The notes: generated by a model from the letters alone, not told the origin. DNA of 64,000 bases from Streptomyces sp. NBC_01224 (GCF_036002945.1 NZ_CP108529.1:6071001-6135000), one strand, 5' to 3'. Positions 50,690-59,892 are shown, counted from the stretch's first letter. Numbers and translations are program-made.

Positions 50690-51973
50690 ATGAACATCTG
50701 TGTAGTCGCCCTGGGCAAGATCGGTCTGCCGCTCGCCGTGCAGTTCGCGGCCAAGGGCCACCGGGTGATCGGCGCCGACGTCAACGAGAAGGTCGTCGAG
50801 CTGGTCAACGCCGGTGTCGAGCCGTTCCCCGGTGAGCACGACCTCGACATCAAGCTCAAGGAGACCGTCGAGGCGGGCCTGCTGACCGCGACCACCGACA
50901 CCACGGCCGCCGTCGCGCAGTCCGAGGCCGTCGTAGTCGTCGTTCCCCTCTTCGTGGACGCCGAGGGCACGCCGGACTTCGGCTGGATGGACTCCGCGAC
51001 CGAGGCTATCGCCGCCGGTCTCAAGCCGGGCACCCTCGTCAGCTACGAAACCACGCTGCCGGTCGGGACCACCCGTACCCGCTGGGCGCCGATGCTCGAA
51101 GAGGGCTCCGGCCTCAAGGCAGGCGAGGACTTCCACCTGGTGTTCTCGCCGGAGCGGGTGCTCACCGGCCGGGTCTTCGCGGACCTGCGCCGCTACCCGA
51201 AGCTGGTCGGCGGCATCGACGAGGCCTCGGCGGCGCACGGTGTGACGTTCTACGAGTCGGTCCTGGACTTCGACGAGCGTACGGATCTGCCGCGCCCCAA
51301 CGGCGTCTGGGACCTGGGTACTTCGGAGGCGTCCGAGCTGGCCAAGCTCGCCGAGACGACCTACCGGGACGTCAACATCGGTCTGGCGAACCAGTTCGCC
51401 CGCTTCGCCGACCAGCAGAACATCGATGTCCTCAAGGTCATCGAGGCGTGCAACTCCCAGCCGTACAGCCACATCCACCAGCCGGGCATCGCCGTCGGCG
51501 GCCACTGCATCCCGATCTACCCGCGGATGTACCTCTGGAACGACCCCTCGGCGACCGTGGTGCGTTCGGCACGCGAGGCCAACGCGGCCATGCCCGAGTA
51601 CGCGGTCGACCTGCTCGCCGCCGCCTACGGCGACCTGGACGGGGTCGGTGTGCTGGTGCTGGGCGCGGCCTACCGCGGCGGCGTGAAGGAGACGGCCTTC
51701 TCCGGCGTCTTCCCGACCGTCGAGGCGCTCAAGGCGCGTGGTGCGGTGCCGTTCGTCTCGGACCCGATGTACACGTCCGAGGAGCTGACCGCGCACGGTC
51801 TCGTCCCGCACGAGGGCCAGACCGTCACCGCCGCGATCCTCCAGGCCGACCACGCCGAATACCGCGAGCTGGCCGCCGCGGATCTCCCGGACGTCCGCGT
51901 CCTGGTCGACGGCCGCCGCACGACGGACCCGGCCCGCTGGGAGGGCGTCCGCCGCGTCGTCATCGGCGGCTGA
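50690..51973 (+). CDS. nucleotide-sugar 6-dehydrogenase (UDP-GlcNAc 6-dehydrogenase, WbpA/WecC group)
   Basis: The 427-residue UDP-sugar dehydrogenase is a two-step NAD-dependent oxidant of C6 to a uronate. The Rossmann motif is 'VVALGKIGLPLAVQFAAKGH'. 'SYETTLPVGTTRT' and 'FSPERVLTGRVFADL' are family blocks, and the catalytic nucleophile is Cys273 in 'AVGGHCIPIYP'; GGHCIP marks the N-acetylated hexosamine branch rather than UDP-glucose. It would make UDP-GlcNAcA, the first intermediate of the diacetamido-uronate route. It starts 2 nt after the GT2 stop with AAGAGGAAG as Shine-Dalgarno. The operon then ends in a hairpin. Confidence 0.88.
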   Translation: MNICVVALGKIGLPLAVQFAAKGHRVIGADVNEKVVELVNAGVEPFPGEHDLDIKLKETVEAGLLTATTDTTAAVAQSEAVVVVVPLFVDAEGTPDFGWMDSATEAIAAGLKPGTLVSYETTLPVGTTRTRWAPMLEEGSGLKAGEDFHLVFSPERVLTGRVFADLRRYPKLVGGIDEASAAHGVTFYESVLDFDERTDLPRPNGVWDLGTSEASELAKLAETTYRDVNIGLANQFARFADQQNIDVLKVIEACNSQPYSHIHQPGIAVGGHCIPIYPRMYLWNDPSATVVRSAREANAAMPEYAVDLLAAAYGDLDGVGVLVLGAAYRGGVKETAFSGVFPTVEALKARGAVPFVSDPMYTSEELTAHGLVPHEGQTVTAAILQADHAEYRELAAADLPDVRVLVDGRRTTDPARWEGVRRVVIGG

Positions 51974-51996
51974 CCAGCCCGCGCTTTGAAAACCGT

Positions 51997-52030
51997 ACGA
52001 GACCCCGACGGCTTGCCCTCGGGGTCTCGT
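51997..52030 (+). terminator. hairpin after the nucleotide-sugar dehydrogenase gene
   Basis: Arms ACGAGACCCCGA and TCGGGGTCTCGT with a 10-nt loop are followed by GTTGTG. It separates the first operon from galU. Confidence 0.7.
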
Positions 52031-52060
52031 GTTGTGCCAGGAACGAGACTCGGACGTCAG

Positions 52061-52954
52061 ATGATCAAAAAGGCTGTTATCCCCGCGGCGGGTCTGGGAA
52101 CCCGCTTTTTGCCGGCCACGAAGGCCACTCCGAAGGAAATGCTCCCGGTCGTGGACAAGCCGGCGATTCAGTATGTGGTGGAAGAGGCCGCGGCAGCGGG
52201 TCTTTCCGACGTGCTGATGATCACGGGCCGTAACAAGCGCCCTCTGGAGGACCACTTCGATCGAAACCACGAGCTGGAGTCCGCCCTCCTTCGGAAGGGG
52301 GACGCAGACCGGTTGCTCAAGGTTCAGGAGTCGAGCGACCTGGCCACCATGCACTACGTACGCCAAGGTGCGCCGAAGGGGCTCGGACACGCGGTGCTGT
52401 GTGCCGCTCCGCACGTCGGCGACGAGCCGTTCGCGGTGCTTCTCGGCGACGACCTCATAGATCCCCGCGATCCGCTGCTTTCCCGCATGATCGACATTCA
52501 GACGCGCGAGGGCGGCAGCGTTGTGGCGCTGATGGAGGTGGAGCCCGACAAGACCCACTTGTACGGCTGCGCGGCCGTCGAAGCCACACAAGAGGAAGAC
52601 GTCGTCAGAATCACCCGGCTTGTCGAGAAGCCCGCGCCCGCTGACGCGCCGAGCAACCTCGCGGTCATCGGCCGGTATGTGCTGGCCCCGGCGATCTTTC
52701 CGGTTCTGAGGGGAACGGAGCCGGGCCGGGCCGGCGAGATTCAGCTGACCGACGCGCTCCAGGTGCTTGCCGGTGACGAGAAGATTGCCGGACCCGTACA
52801 CGGTGTCGTCTTCCGTGGGCGGCGCTACGACACCGGTGACCGGGGCGAATACCTGCGTGCCATCGTCGGGCTCGCCTGTGAACGTGAAGACCTGGGACCG
52901 GACTTTCGGTCCTGGCTCCGGCGTTATGTGACCAAGGAAATGCCCGAAGACTAA
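52061..52954 (+). CDS. galU: UTP-glucose-1-phosphate uridylyltransferase
   Basis: The 297-residue nucleotidyltransferase has the signature 'AVIPAAGLGTRFLPATKATPKEMLPVVDKPAIQYVVEEA' (quoted as family hallmark), 'GLGHAVLCA', 'AVLLGDDLI' (metal aspartates) and 'VEKPAP'. It makes UDP-glucose for glycan and trehalose synthesis. The ATG before IKKAVIP is the start; upstream in-frame codons lie in the terminator. It may be a second, cluster-dedicated copy, since streptomycetes usually carry galU elsewhere. Its codon usage is somewhat less GC-biased than that of the flanking housekeeping genes. A 17-bp hairpin follows. Confidence 0.93.
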   Translation: MIKKAVIPAAGLGTRFLPATKATPKEMLPVVDKPAIQYVVEEAAAAGLSDVLMITGRNKRPLEDHFDRNHELESALLRKGDADRLLKVQESSDLATMHYVRQGAPKGLGHAVLCAAPHVGDEPFAVLLGDDLIDPRDPLLSRMIDIQTREGGSVVALMEVEPDKTHLYGCAAVEATQEEDVVRITRLVEKPAPADAPSNLAVIGRYVLAPAIFPVLRGTEPGRAGEIQLTDALQVLAGDEKIAGPVHGVVFRGRRYDTGDRGEYLRAIVGLACEREDLGPDFRSWLRRYVTKEMPED

Positions 52955-52974
52955 ACGGAACCGGTCTTCAGGCC

Positions 52975-53024
52975 ACCGGGGTGGTGCGCGTTGCCCAGGG
53001 ACGGGCGACGCGCACCACCCCGGT
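52975..53024. terminator. bidirectional 17-bp perfect hairpin between galU and the epimerase gene
   Basis: Arms ACCGGGGTGGTGCGCGT (52975-52991) and ACGCGCACCACCCCGGT (53008-53024) lie between two convergent stops. Confidence 0.75.
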
Positions 53025-53028
53025 CAGG

Positions 53029-54117
53029 TCAGCGCTTGTGCTGTTCCAGCAGCTCGACGACGCGCTGGGCGGCCTTGCCGTCACCGTAAGGGATGCCACG
53101 CGGCGTTGTCGGCGAAGGGCGTGTGGCGATCCCGGCCCACTCGGCCGGGGACAACTCGTGCGGGTTCGGCACCAGTTGGTTCCAGCCGCCCTCCAGAGTC
53201 TCCACCCACTCGGTCTCAGGTCGGATGGTCGTGCAGACCCGGTCCAGAAGGAACGCCTCCTTCTGCAGGCCTCCGGAGTCCGTGACCACGCCGGAGGATC
53301 CGAGTACCGCGGCGATCAGGCCCGCGTAGGGCAGCGGCCTCCCGGCATGCAGGGAACCGCGGTTCAAGTCGATTCCATGCTGTTCGGCACGTGCCGTGAG
53401 CCGGGGGTGTGCCAGCAGGGCAACCGGCAGGGGAAGGGCCGCGAGGGCGCCGAGCAGGGCGTCCAGCCGCTCCGGGGAGTCGGTGTTGTCCGGTCGGTGC
53501 AGGGTGGCCAGCAGATAAGGGGCGCGGGGGTCGATGCCGTCCGGCAGGGCGGGCGCCGATTGCACACCCGAGGTGATTTTGTCCCGGATCCGGAGACAGA
53601 CATCCACCATGACGTCGCCGGCCAGCACCGAGCGTTCTGCCAGCCCCTCGTCGGACAGGTGCCGCATGGCCTCTTCCGTCGGAGCGAGAAGGAGGTCGGC
53701 GGCGTGGTCCGTGAGGATGCGGTTGTGCTCCTCCGGCATCCTGCGGTTGAAGGAGCGAAGACCGGCTTCCAGGTGTGCGACGGGCAGGTGCATCTTCACT
53801 CCGGAGAGCGCACCGGCCAGGGTGGAGTTGGTGTCTCCGTACACGAGTACCCAGTCGGGGCGTTCAGCGGCCAGCACGGGGTCTATGGCAGCGAGCACGC
53901 CGCCGGTCTGGATGCCGTGGCTGCCCGAACCGATACCCAGGTGGACGTCCGGATCCGGGATGCCCAGGCCGGAGAAGAAGACATCGGACAGGTCCGCGTC
54001 GTAGTGCTGGCCGGTGTGCACGATCACGTGCTGGTGATCGGTCGCGGCGAACGCGGCCGCGATCGGCGCGAGCTTGACCAATTGGGGGCGCGCGCCCACG
54101 ACGCTGAGGACCTTCAT
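53029..54117 (-). CDS. non-hydrolysing UDP-N-acetylglucosamine 2-epimerase family protein (WecB/WbpI-like)
   Basis: The 362-residue GT-B-fold epimerase shows 'VGARPQLVKLAPI' at the N-terminus, 'HTGQHYDADLSDVFF', 'VYGDTNSTLAGALSG', 'HLEAGLRSF...MPEEHNRILTDH' and 'VTDSGGLQKEAFLL', all standard active-site blocks. It converts a UDP-GlcNAc-type sugar to its ManNAc epimer. In this cluster the fifth step needed for UDP-ManNAc(3NAc)A is exactly such an epimerase (WbpI), so that is my preferred assignment; plain UDP-GlcNAc epimerisation is the alternative. It is transcribed away from the GT4 gene at 54273 across a 155-nt divergent region. Confidence 0.88.
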   Translation of the reverse strand: MKVLSVVGARPQLVKLAPIAAAFAATDHQHVIVHTGQHYDADLSDVFFSGLGIPDPDVHLGIGSGSHGIQTGGVLAAIDPVLAAERPDWVLVYGDTNSTLAGALSGVKMHLPVAHLEAGLRSFNRRMPEEHNRILTDHAADLLLAPTEEAMRHLSDEGLAERSVLAGDVMVDVCLRIRDKITSGVQSAPALPDGIDPRAPYLLATLHRPDNTDSPERLDALLGALAALPLPVALLAHPRLTARAEQHGIDLNRGSLHAGRPLPYAGLIAAVLGSSGVVTDSGGLQKEAFLLDRVCTTIRPETEWVETLEGGWNQLVPNPHELSPAEWAGIATRPSPTTPRGIPYGDGKAAQRVVELLEQHKR

Positions 54118-54272
54118 GGTGGATGTGCTCCTTGCAGAGGTGGTAGCGGCAGGCTACGCGTGAGGCAAACAAGACGTGCCACGTCCCGCTCCAGCCCGGT
54201 GACGTGGAAGTGAGGAATCGCCCCGATGATAAAGTGTGCTTTCAAGACTGTGTCGCGGGGAGGAAGTCATAG

Positions 54273-55517
54273 ATGAACGAGGCGGCATCCCGTGACGTAG
54301 CAATTGTCACGCCTTGGTATCCCTCAAGGGAGCTGCCTTTCCGCGGAGCCTTCGTCCAGGCGATGGTCGATGCCACGGCGCCCGGCTGCGACAACGCCCT
54401 CGTGTACCACTGTGACACGTGGGTCTCCCGGATGGACCAGCGGACCACGGACGCGGTGGAAGCGGCCAACCGGACCCTCGCTCCATTGGCCGTTCGCCCC
54501 ACTCCGACAGTGGGTGGCGCACAGCTGGTCCATCTGGCTGTCACCACTCCCCGGAGTCAGGAGTTCGGGCCTCTCGCGCGGAATCATGAACGGCAGCTGA
54601 GGGCGGCCCTGGGCGGGAAACCCATCGCCGCCCCGGTGGTACACGCTCATGTCGGGTTGCCCGGTGCCTGGGCCGCTCTACAGAATGCCCGCCCGGACGC
54701 CCGCGTTTTCGTGACCGAGCACGCCACCTACCTGGATCGGGTACTGGCTGAGCCGGACGCGCGCGCCCTCTATGACGAGGTGCTGCATCGGGTCGATGGG
54801 TTCTTCGCCGTCGGTGAGCCGATCCGCGACGTGCTGACCGCCGCGTTCCCCCATCACGCGGAGAAGATCCAGCAGATCCCGAACCCCATCTCCTTCCGTG
54901 AGAAGCGGGCTGTCCCGGTCACCGAGCTCCGCAGGTGGCTCTTCCTGGGGGGCTTGATCCCCCGCAAGGGGGTCGACCTGTTGGTCGAGGCGTTCGCCCA
55001 GTGTCATGCCAAGGATCCCGAGCTGACGCTCACGATGGTGGGAGAGGGCGAGCTGCGCGCGCAGCTGACCGCGCGAGCGACCGAGCTGGGGCTTGAAGAC
55101 GCGGTCCGATTCCTCGGAGCTGTACCGCCCGACGCGGCGCTGAACCTCATGCGTGAGCACGACCTCTTGGTGCATCCGAGCCGGTACGAGACGTTCGGCA
55201 TGACAGTGGTGGAGGCAGTCGCCGCGGGTATGCCCGTTCTCGTCACGCGTTGCGGCGGGCCGGAGGAGACCCTCGCGGGCATCGAGAGCGTCGCGGGCGA
55301 AATGATCGACGTCGAGGACAATCCGGAATCGATCACCGACGGTTACTGGCGGCTGCGGAACCGTTTCGACCGTGATGTGGATCTGGAGCTGGCTCAGAAG
55401 ACCTTGGACGGTCGTTACGGTTACGAGGCCGTCGCCGAGGCTCATTACCGGCTCTGGTTCCCTGCCGCGACGCACAACCAGGGTGAGGATTCCGAACGGG
55501 CCGGCACCCTCGAATGA
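54273..55517 (+). CDS. family 4 glycosyltransferase
   Basis: The 414-residue GT-B enzyme has the donor site in the C-terminal lobe: 'GGLIPRKGVDLLVEAFA', and the E-x7-E motif region 'HPSRYETFGMTVVEAVAAGMPVLVT'. The N-lobe opens with 'DVAIVTPWYPSRELPFRGAFVQAM' and has 'VVHAHVGLPG'. It is clearly paralogous to the central part of the 751-residue protein at 57637-59892 (TPWYPS...GAFVQ and GPEETL-GIES blocks). GGGGAGG precedes the ATG. It begins a plus-strand trio with the two following genes (9-nt gap, then 4-bp overlap). The sugar specificity is unknown. Confidence 0.88.
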   Translation: MNEAASRDVAIVTPWYPSRELPFRGAFVQAMVDATAPGCDNALVYHCDTWVSRMDQRTTDAVEAANRTLAPLAVRPTPTVGGAQLVHLAVTTPRSQEFGPLARNHERQLRAALGGKPIAAPVVHAHVGLPGAWAALQNARPDARVFVTEHATYLDRVLAEPDARALYDEVLHRVDGFFAVGEPIRDVLTAAFPHHAEKIQQIPNPISFREKRAVPVTELRRWLFLGGLIPRKGVDLLVEAFAQCHAKDPELTLTMVGEGELRAQLTARATELGLEDAVRFLGAVPPDAALNLMREHDLLVHPSRYETFGMTVVEAVAAGMPVLVTRCGGPEETLAGIESVAGEMIDVEDNPESITDGYWRLRNRFDRDVDLELAQKTLDGRYGYEAVAEAHYRLWFPAATHNQGEDSERAGTLE

Positions 55518-55526
55518 TGGAGTGAC

Positions 55527-56102
55527 ATGCAGGTTCTGTTCCTGGCCCTCGGCGCATCGCGCAAGCGGGCGGTCCTGGACGAGTCGGCCGAGGCCGCATC
55601 GAACGGCGCGCAGGTCATCGTCGTTGTGGACAAGAAGAAGTCCTGGAGTGGTGTGCAGTTCGCGCCGGGTGTCACGGTCGCGACCTTCAAGGAATTGGAG
55701 GCACGTCACCTGCCCAGAAGAGTGGAGCACGCGGTGCTGTACCGCGCGCCGCGAGCGACGGTCCGCGCGATCGGCCAGGGGCCGCTGCGCAGCCGCTCGC
55801 GACGGGCGCTCAAGATGTACGAGCGACGGGTGGCCGGCCGGGTGCACCGCAGAGTGTTCGTGCCCTTGCACCGCCGTCTGTGGCCCGATGCCCGGGCCCG
55901 CATGGTCAGCACGGCATTCGCCGCTCGCGGCGGGCTCGACCTGTTGGTGGTCAGTGATGCGCTGTCCGTTCCCCGTGCAGTGGAACTGATGGAAGCCTGG
56001 GCCGTTCGTGGGCCCCTCCCACGGGTTTGCTACGGCCTGGATTACGACGTACCTCCCACAGCTCAGCGATCGCCGATCGCCTCCACACAGGGACAACGAT
56101 GA
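55527..56102 (+). CDS. stand-alone copy of an unnamed glycosyltransferase-associated module
   Basis: I know no family name for this 191-residue protein. It has a Rossmann-like start 'QVLFLALGASRKRAVLDESAEAASNGAQVIVVV', a basic middle ('RSRSRRALKMYERRVAGRVHRRVFVPLHRRLWPDAR') and an end 'DLLVVSDALSVPRAVELMEAW'. It aligns along its whole length with the last 185 residues of the 751-residue protein at 57637-59892 ('AVLLALTPPKSRRIADFANH', 'RVHKKAANAFHKNVF', 'DHVFVCDINSTVTGWKW'). It lies between two GT4 genes, overlapping the next by 4 bp, so it probably works with one of them as a subunit, perhaps an acceptor-binding half of a GT-B enzyme (inference). Confidence 0.7.
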   Translation: MQVLFLALGASRKRAVLDESAEAASNGAQVIVVVDKKKSWSGVQFAPGVTVATFKELEARHLPRRVEHAVLYRAPRATVRAIGQGPLRSRSRRALKMYERRVAGRVHRRVFVPLHRRLWPDARARMVSTAFAARGGLDLLVVSDALSVPRAVELMEAWAVRGPLPRVCYGLDYDVPPTAQRSPIASTQGQR

Positions 56103-57481
56103 ACAACCGTAGTGGCCGACGCCTTCGGGTGCTCTATCTGGCCTTCTACTTCCCGCCCTCGCGTGCCAGTGGCGTGTACAGGGCCAGGGCGACGGCCAAC
56201 CACCTGGCGGAAAAGGACTGGGACGTCACCGTCTGCGCCGCGCCGCTCGACTTTCTCTACGACGTCATCGGGTCGGTCGACGAAGGCCTTTCCGAGACGG
56301 TCGACCCACGCATCAGAGTCGAACGACCGTCCCTGAACCAGTACTCCTGGCAGCAGGACCTCCGCAGCTTCAGCAGGCTGCGCCGCACGTTCCCGCTCAT
56401 GGCGCGACGCCTTTACGAGTTCGGCCAGGAGAAGGTCTTCCCCGAGCGCTATGCCTCGTGGGCGAGGGCGTCGGTGGCCCGCGCACTGAAACTCCATGCG
56501 AAGAAGCGATTCGACGTCGTCATTGCGACGGGAAATCCCTTTGCCTCGTTCGGGGCGGCCTGGCTGTTCAATCGCCTCACCGGAGTGCCGTATGTCATGG
56601 ACTACCGTGACTCCTGGACGCTGGACCTCTTCACCGACGAGCCGGCCTTCCCCGACGGGCACATCGCCTGGAAGTGGGAGAAGAGGGCCCTTGAGCGGGC
56701 CTCCGCTGCGGTCTTCGTGAATGAAGCACTGCGCGGCTGGCATGCGGAGCGCTACCCGGACGTGGCCGACCGCATGATGGTGGTCCCGAACGGCTGGGAC
56801 GCCGATGTGATTCCCCCAGCCGCGGCGCCGGATGCGGAGCAGAAGCCGGCCAGTCCCGAGCAGGCGCCGCAACCGCTGAAGTTCGCCTACCTCGGGACGC
56901 TCACCGGCAAGCAGCCGGTGGAAGAGATGGCTGACGCCTTCAAGATCGCCCGTAGGCACCCGGAACTGGCCGACGCCGAACTGCAGATCCACGGGCACTT
57001 GGGATTCTTCAAGAACAGCCCCCAGGCGTTGCTCCAGCGCCTCGGTCTGGACGACGCCGTCCGTGAGCACGGGGAAGAGGACACCGGCCTTCGCTACTGC
57101 GGTCCGGTCTCCAAGACGGAAGTAGGGAAAGTCTACGAGGACGCCGATGTACTGGTGTTCTTGGCAGGCGGCGGGAAGTACGTCACCTCGGGCAAGATAT
57201 TTGAGTACATGGCGTTCGGGCATCCCATTGTCTCCGTGCATGCGCCGGGAATTGCGGCCCAGGATGTACTGGAGGGATATCCGCTGTGGTTCAACGCGAA
57301 CAGTCTTGACGTGGACGCGTTGGCTTCATCGATGGTGGCGGCCGGAAAGGCTGCCCGAGACCTCGGGCCGGAGCAGCGTGAATCGGCTCGGAGGCATGCC
57401 GATATTTACACGCGAGAGGCCGTTCTGGTTCCTTTTGAGGAACGACTGAGGGAAATTGTGGGTCACCCGGCCGCGGAGTAG
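56099..57481 (+). CDS. family 4 glycosyltransferase
   Basis: The 460-residue GT-B enzyme has the N-lobe 'RVLYLAFYFPPSRASGVYRARATANHLAEKDWDVTVC' and 'GVPYVMDYRDSW', the C-lobe 'FAYLGTLTGKQPVEEMADAF', 'DADVLVFLAGGGKYVTSGKIFEYMAFGHPIVSV'. The K-x-x-E-Y-M block is typical of WcaI/WbuB-like GT4 enzymes that transfer amino or deoxy sugars. It starts at the ATG overlapping the preceding stop. Codons such as ATT, TTT and GAT are more frequent near its 3' end than in the housekeeping genes, hinting at acquired DNA. It ends before two hairpins and a convergent gene. Confidence 0.87.
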   Translation: MNNRSGRRLRVLYLAFYFPPSRASGVYRARATANHLAEKDWDVTVCAAPLDFLYDVIGSVDEGLSETVDPRIRVERPSLNQYSWQQDLRSFSRLRRTFPLMARRLYEFGQEKVFPERYASWARASVARALKLHAKKRFDVVIATGNPFASFGAAWLFNRLTGVPYVMDYRDSWTLDLFTDEPAFPDGHIAWKWEKRALERASAAVFVNEALRGWHAERYPDVADRMMVVPNGWDADVIPPAAAPDAEQKPASPEQAPQPLKFAYLGTLTGKQPVEEMADAFKIARRHPELADAELQIHGHLGFFKNSPQALLQRLGLDDAVREHGEEDTGLRYCGPVSKTEVGKVYEDADVLVFLAGGGKYVTSGKIFEYMAFGHPIVSVHAPGIAAQDVLEGYPLWFNANSLDVDALASSMVAAGKAARDLGPEQRESARRHADIYTREAVLVPFEERLREIVGHPAAE

Positions 57482-57511
57482 GCGCGGGCACCCGCAGACG
57501 CAGACATGAAG

Positions 57512-57545
57512 TCGCCCCACCCTCCGTTCATGGAGGGTGGGGCGA
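57512..57545. terminator. 14-bp perfect hairpin in the convergent region
   Basis: Arms TCGCCCCACCCTCC and GGAGGGTGGGGCGA have a 6-nt loop. It lies 30 nt after the plus-strand glycosyltransferase stop. Confidence 0.7.
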
Positions 57546-57600
57546 TGTCGTCGGGTGGCGCAGCTGCCCAGGCAGCCTCACCGTCGGACGTCTCCGGGAC

Positions 57601-57632
57601 TGGGTGGCCTTGTCGTACGACAAGGCCACCCA
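57601..57632. terminator. 32-bp perfect palindrome next to the minus-strand gene end
   Basis: TGGGTGGCCTTGTCGT is followed directly by its reverse complement. It lies 4 nt beyond the stop of the 751-residue glycosyltransferase gene and is probably its terminator. Confidence 0.7.
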
Positions 57633-57636
57633 GCTG

Positions 57637-59892
57637 TTACGCGTCTTTCGCAGCGTAGAGACTGCGGTCGAGATTGGTCGTCACCGTGAGGTTCGGATAG
57701 GTCTTGGCCCACTTCCACCCCGTGACCGTGCTGTTGATGTCGCACACGAACACGTGGTCCGTCAGATCCAGCCGCAGCTCGGGGAGCGCCTCGCGACGAG
57801 CGATGCGTGAGAGCAGCTGTGGTCTCACCTCTTGATAGCCGCGATTGAAGACATTCTTGTGGAACGCGTTCGCGGCCTTTTTGTGAACCCGTTGTGTGGC
57901 CGCAACCATGAGTTCGGGTGTGATGGTCCCTCGCCTCTTCCGGGCAGTTCTACGCGCACGGCTCAGAACGGCGCGCGGTACTCGATAGACCAGGAAGCGT
58001 TCGCCACGAGGAATACGCAGCTTCTTCTCGCCCTGCTCGATGCTCACCAGAACGGCGCGCGGATCCAGGCCGGTGCGCTGCCACACGGAAGTGTTGGCGG
58101 TCACTACCGTGACGTGAACACCGCGCTCCAGCAGATGGTTCGCGAAGTCCGCGATGCGGCGGGACTTGGGGGGCGTGAGGGCGAGCAGCACCGCCCGGCC
58201 GGCCGGCTCCGCCGGGGTCGCGGCGGCGGTGCTCCCCGGCTCGGTCCCGGGCGCGGCCGACGCAGCAGAATCAGGCCCTTCTGTTGCAACGGACTTCCCG
58301 CTCCGGGAGACCGTCGTATCGACAGCCGACGGCGAGGGGCGATCCAGATAGACGGCCATCAACTGCTGTGCCACAGCCGGAGCCCCGTACCGCTGCTCCA
58401 GTTCTTCGCGTGCCGCGGGCAGATCGAGTTCGGCCACGCGTGAACGCAGGTTCCAGTACGCGTCGGCGATGATCTGCGGGTCGTCGCTGACCTCCATCAG
58501 CGCCCCTGCCTCGGACTCAATGCCGGACAGGGTCTCCTCGGGTCCGAAACTACGGGTCACGAGGACCGGCAGCCCTGCGGCGACGGCCTCGACTATGGTC
58601 ATTCCGAACGTCTCGACCTTGCTCGCGTGCACGAGCAGGTCATGCTGGTGCATCAGCCCGTTGACCTCGTCCGGGGCCACGGGAGGAAGGATGCGGAACC
58701 GGTCCGCAATCTCCAACTCCTGGGCGCGCGTGAGGAGTTCTTCCTCCAGGGCTCCGCTGCCCACCATGGTGAGGGTGGCCAGGGGTTCCTTTTCGGCGAC
58801 GAGTGCGAATGCCTCCAGCAGCTCGCGCACCCCCTTGTGCTTGATCAGGCGGCCGACATACAGCCACTTGAGCAGGCTTGGGGAGTACTCGCAGCCAGGA
58901 GAGAACGCATCGAAATCGATGACGTTCGGTACCACTTGCAGTTTGTGTGCGAGGTCCGGGAACTCGGTCGCGACCTGATCGCGGAGATATGTGCTGACGC
59001 AGAGAAAGGCGTCCGCCCGCACCAGTACATCGCGGTAGAGCGCGCGTGCTGCGGGCTGAGCGAAGATCTTCTTCAGGAAGGTGACGTGCTCCGTGACCAC
59101 GATGCGGGCGTCCGGCTGTGCCAGTCGCAGGGCGAGAACGCCACCGTAGATCCCGGTGTGGGCGTGAATGATGGGGGCCTTGATGCGGCCACCGGGCAGT
59201 GCTTTGCGGAGTGCGGTCTCCTGGGTGGTGACCCAGGGGCTGTAGTTCTTCCGGTGGATAAGGGGGACCGGGGCGCGGAGGAGCGTGCCTTCGGGTGTGT
59301 CGAGGACCGGGACCAGTTCCCTGTCGTCCTGGAGACGGTCCACCGTGATCTTGATGGCGTCGTTCAGCGGGGCGTCGGCGCGTCCGGACCAGTCCTCGGT
59401 GTGCAGGATCGAGACCCGGTCGAACCGGCCCGCCACGCTGCGCGTGGCCATTTGGACGAAGGCGCCGGCGTAGGGGTTGTTCGGCGAGGGATACCACGGC
59501 GTGATGACGGCGATGTCGGCAGGTTCGGCGGCTCGCTCCTGGTAAGGCTCCAGACGGAGCGTCACTTCGGGGCGAAGCTTCTTCAGCGTCCACGCGGTCG
59601 GCAAGCACTGGGCGTCGCCCGCGATCACCGTGTCGATGGAGGCGGCGGGCCCCGACTTCGCCAGGGCGAGCTTCTTCGTCGCCTTCTGGAGGGAACCGTG
59701 CTTGTCGGGGACGAGCTGGACGACCTCGACATTGGCGAGGCCGTCCAGCTCGGCGGCGGCATCCGCCCAGTCCTCGGTGTCGGGTACGACCAGCAGTACA
59801 CGAACGCCGGATTCCGCCAGCCTCTTCACGTGCTCGCGTGCTGCTCGCACTCGGTAACTGCCGTGTGCGAGATAGAGCACGTGGCTATTCAT
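57637..59892 (-). CDS. multidomain glycosyltransferase: module - GT4 - module
   Basis: This 751-residue protein has three parts. Residues 1-118 form a Rossmann-like module ('HVLYLAHGSYRVRAAREHVKRLAESGVRVLLVV' ... 'DTVIAGDAQCLPTAWTLKKL'). Residues ~126-520 form a complete GT4 enzyme paralogous to the 54273 gene ('DIAVITPWYPSPNNPYAGAFVQ', 'VGRLIKHKGVRELLEAFA', 'ETFGMTIVEAVAAGLPVLVT'). A Ser/Ala/Pro linker (~525-565) leads to a second copy of the module (567-751), homologous to the free 191-residue protein. AAGGGA precedes the ATG. It stands alone on the minus strand, downstream of the acetyltransferase gene across a 415-nt gap. The acceptor and donor are unknown; two different linkages by one polypeptide are possible if a module is catalytic. 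Confidence 0.85.
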   Translation of the reverse strand: MNSHVLYLAHGSYRVRAAREHVKRLAESGVRVLLVVPDTEDWADAAAELDGLANVEVVQLVPDKHGSLQKATKKLALAKSGPAASIDTVIAGDAQCLPTAWTLKKLRPEVTLRLEPYQERAAEPADIAVITPWYPSPNNPYAGAFVQMATRSVAGRFDRVSILHTEDWSGRADAPLNDAIKITVDRLQDDRELVPVLDTPEGTLLRAPVPLIHRKNYSPWVTTQETALRKALPGGRIKAPIIHAHTGIYGGVLALRLAQPDARIVVTEHVTFLKKIFAQPAARALYRDVLVRADAFLCVSTYLRDQVATEFPDLAHKLQVVPNVIDFDAFSPGCEYSPSLLKWLYVGRLIKHKGVRELLEAFALVAEKEPLATLTMVGSGALEEELLTRAQELEIADRFRILPPVAPDEVNGLMHQHDLLVHASKVETFGMTIVEAVAAGLPVLVTRSFGPEETLSGIESEAGALMEVSDDPQIIADAYWNLRSRVAELDLPAAREELEQRYGAPAVAQQLMAVYLDRPSPSAVDTTVSRSGKSVATEGPDSAASAAPGTEPGSTAAATPAEPAGRAVLLALTPPKSRRIADFANHLLERGVHVTVVTANTSVWQRTGLDPRAVLVSIEQGEKKLRIPRGERFLVYRVPRAVLSRARRTARKRRGTITPELMVAATQRVHKKAANAFHKNVFNRGYQEVRPQLLSRIARREALPELRLDLTDHVFVCDINSTVTGWKWAKTYPNLTVTTNLDRSLYAAKDA

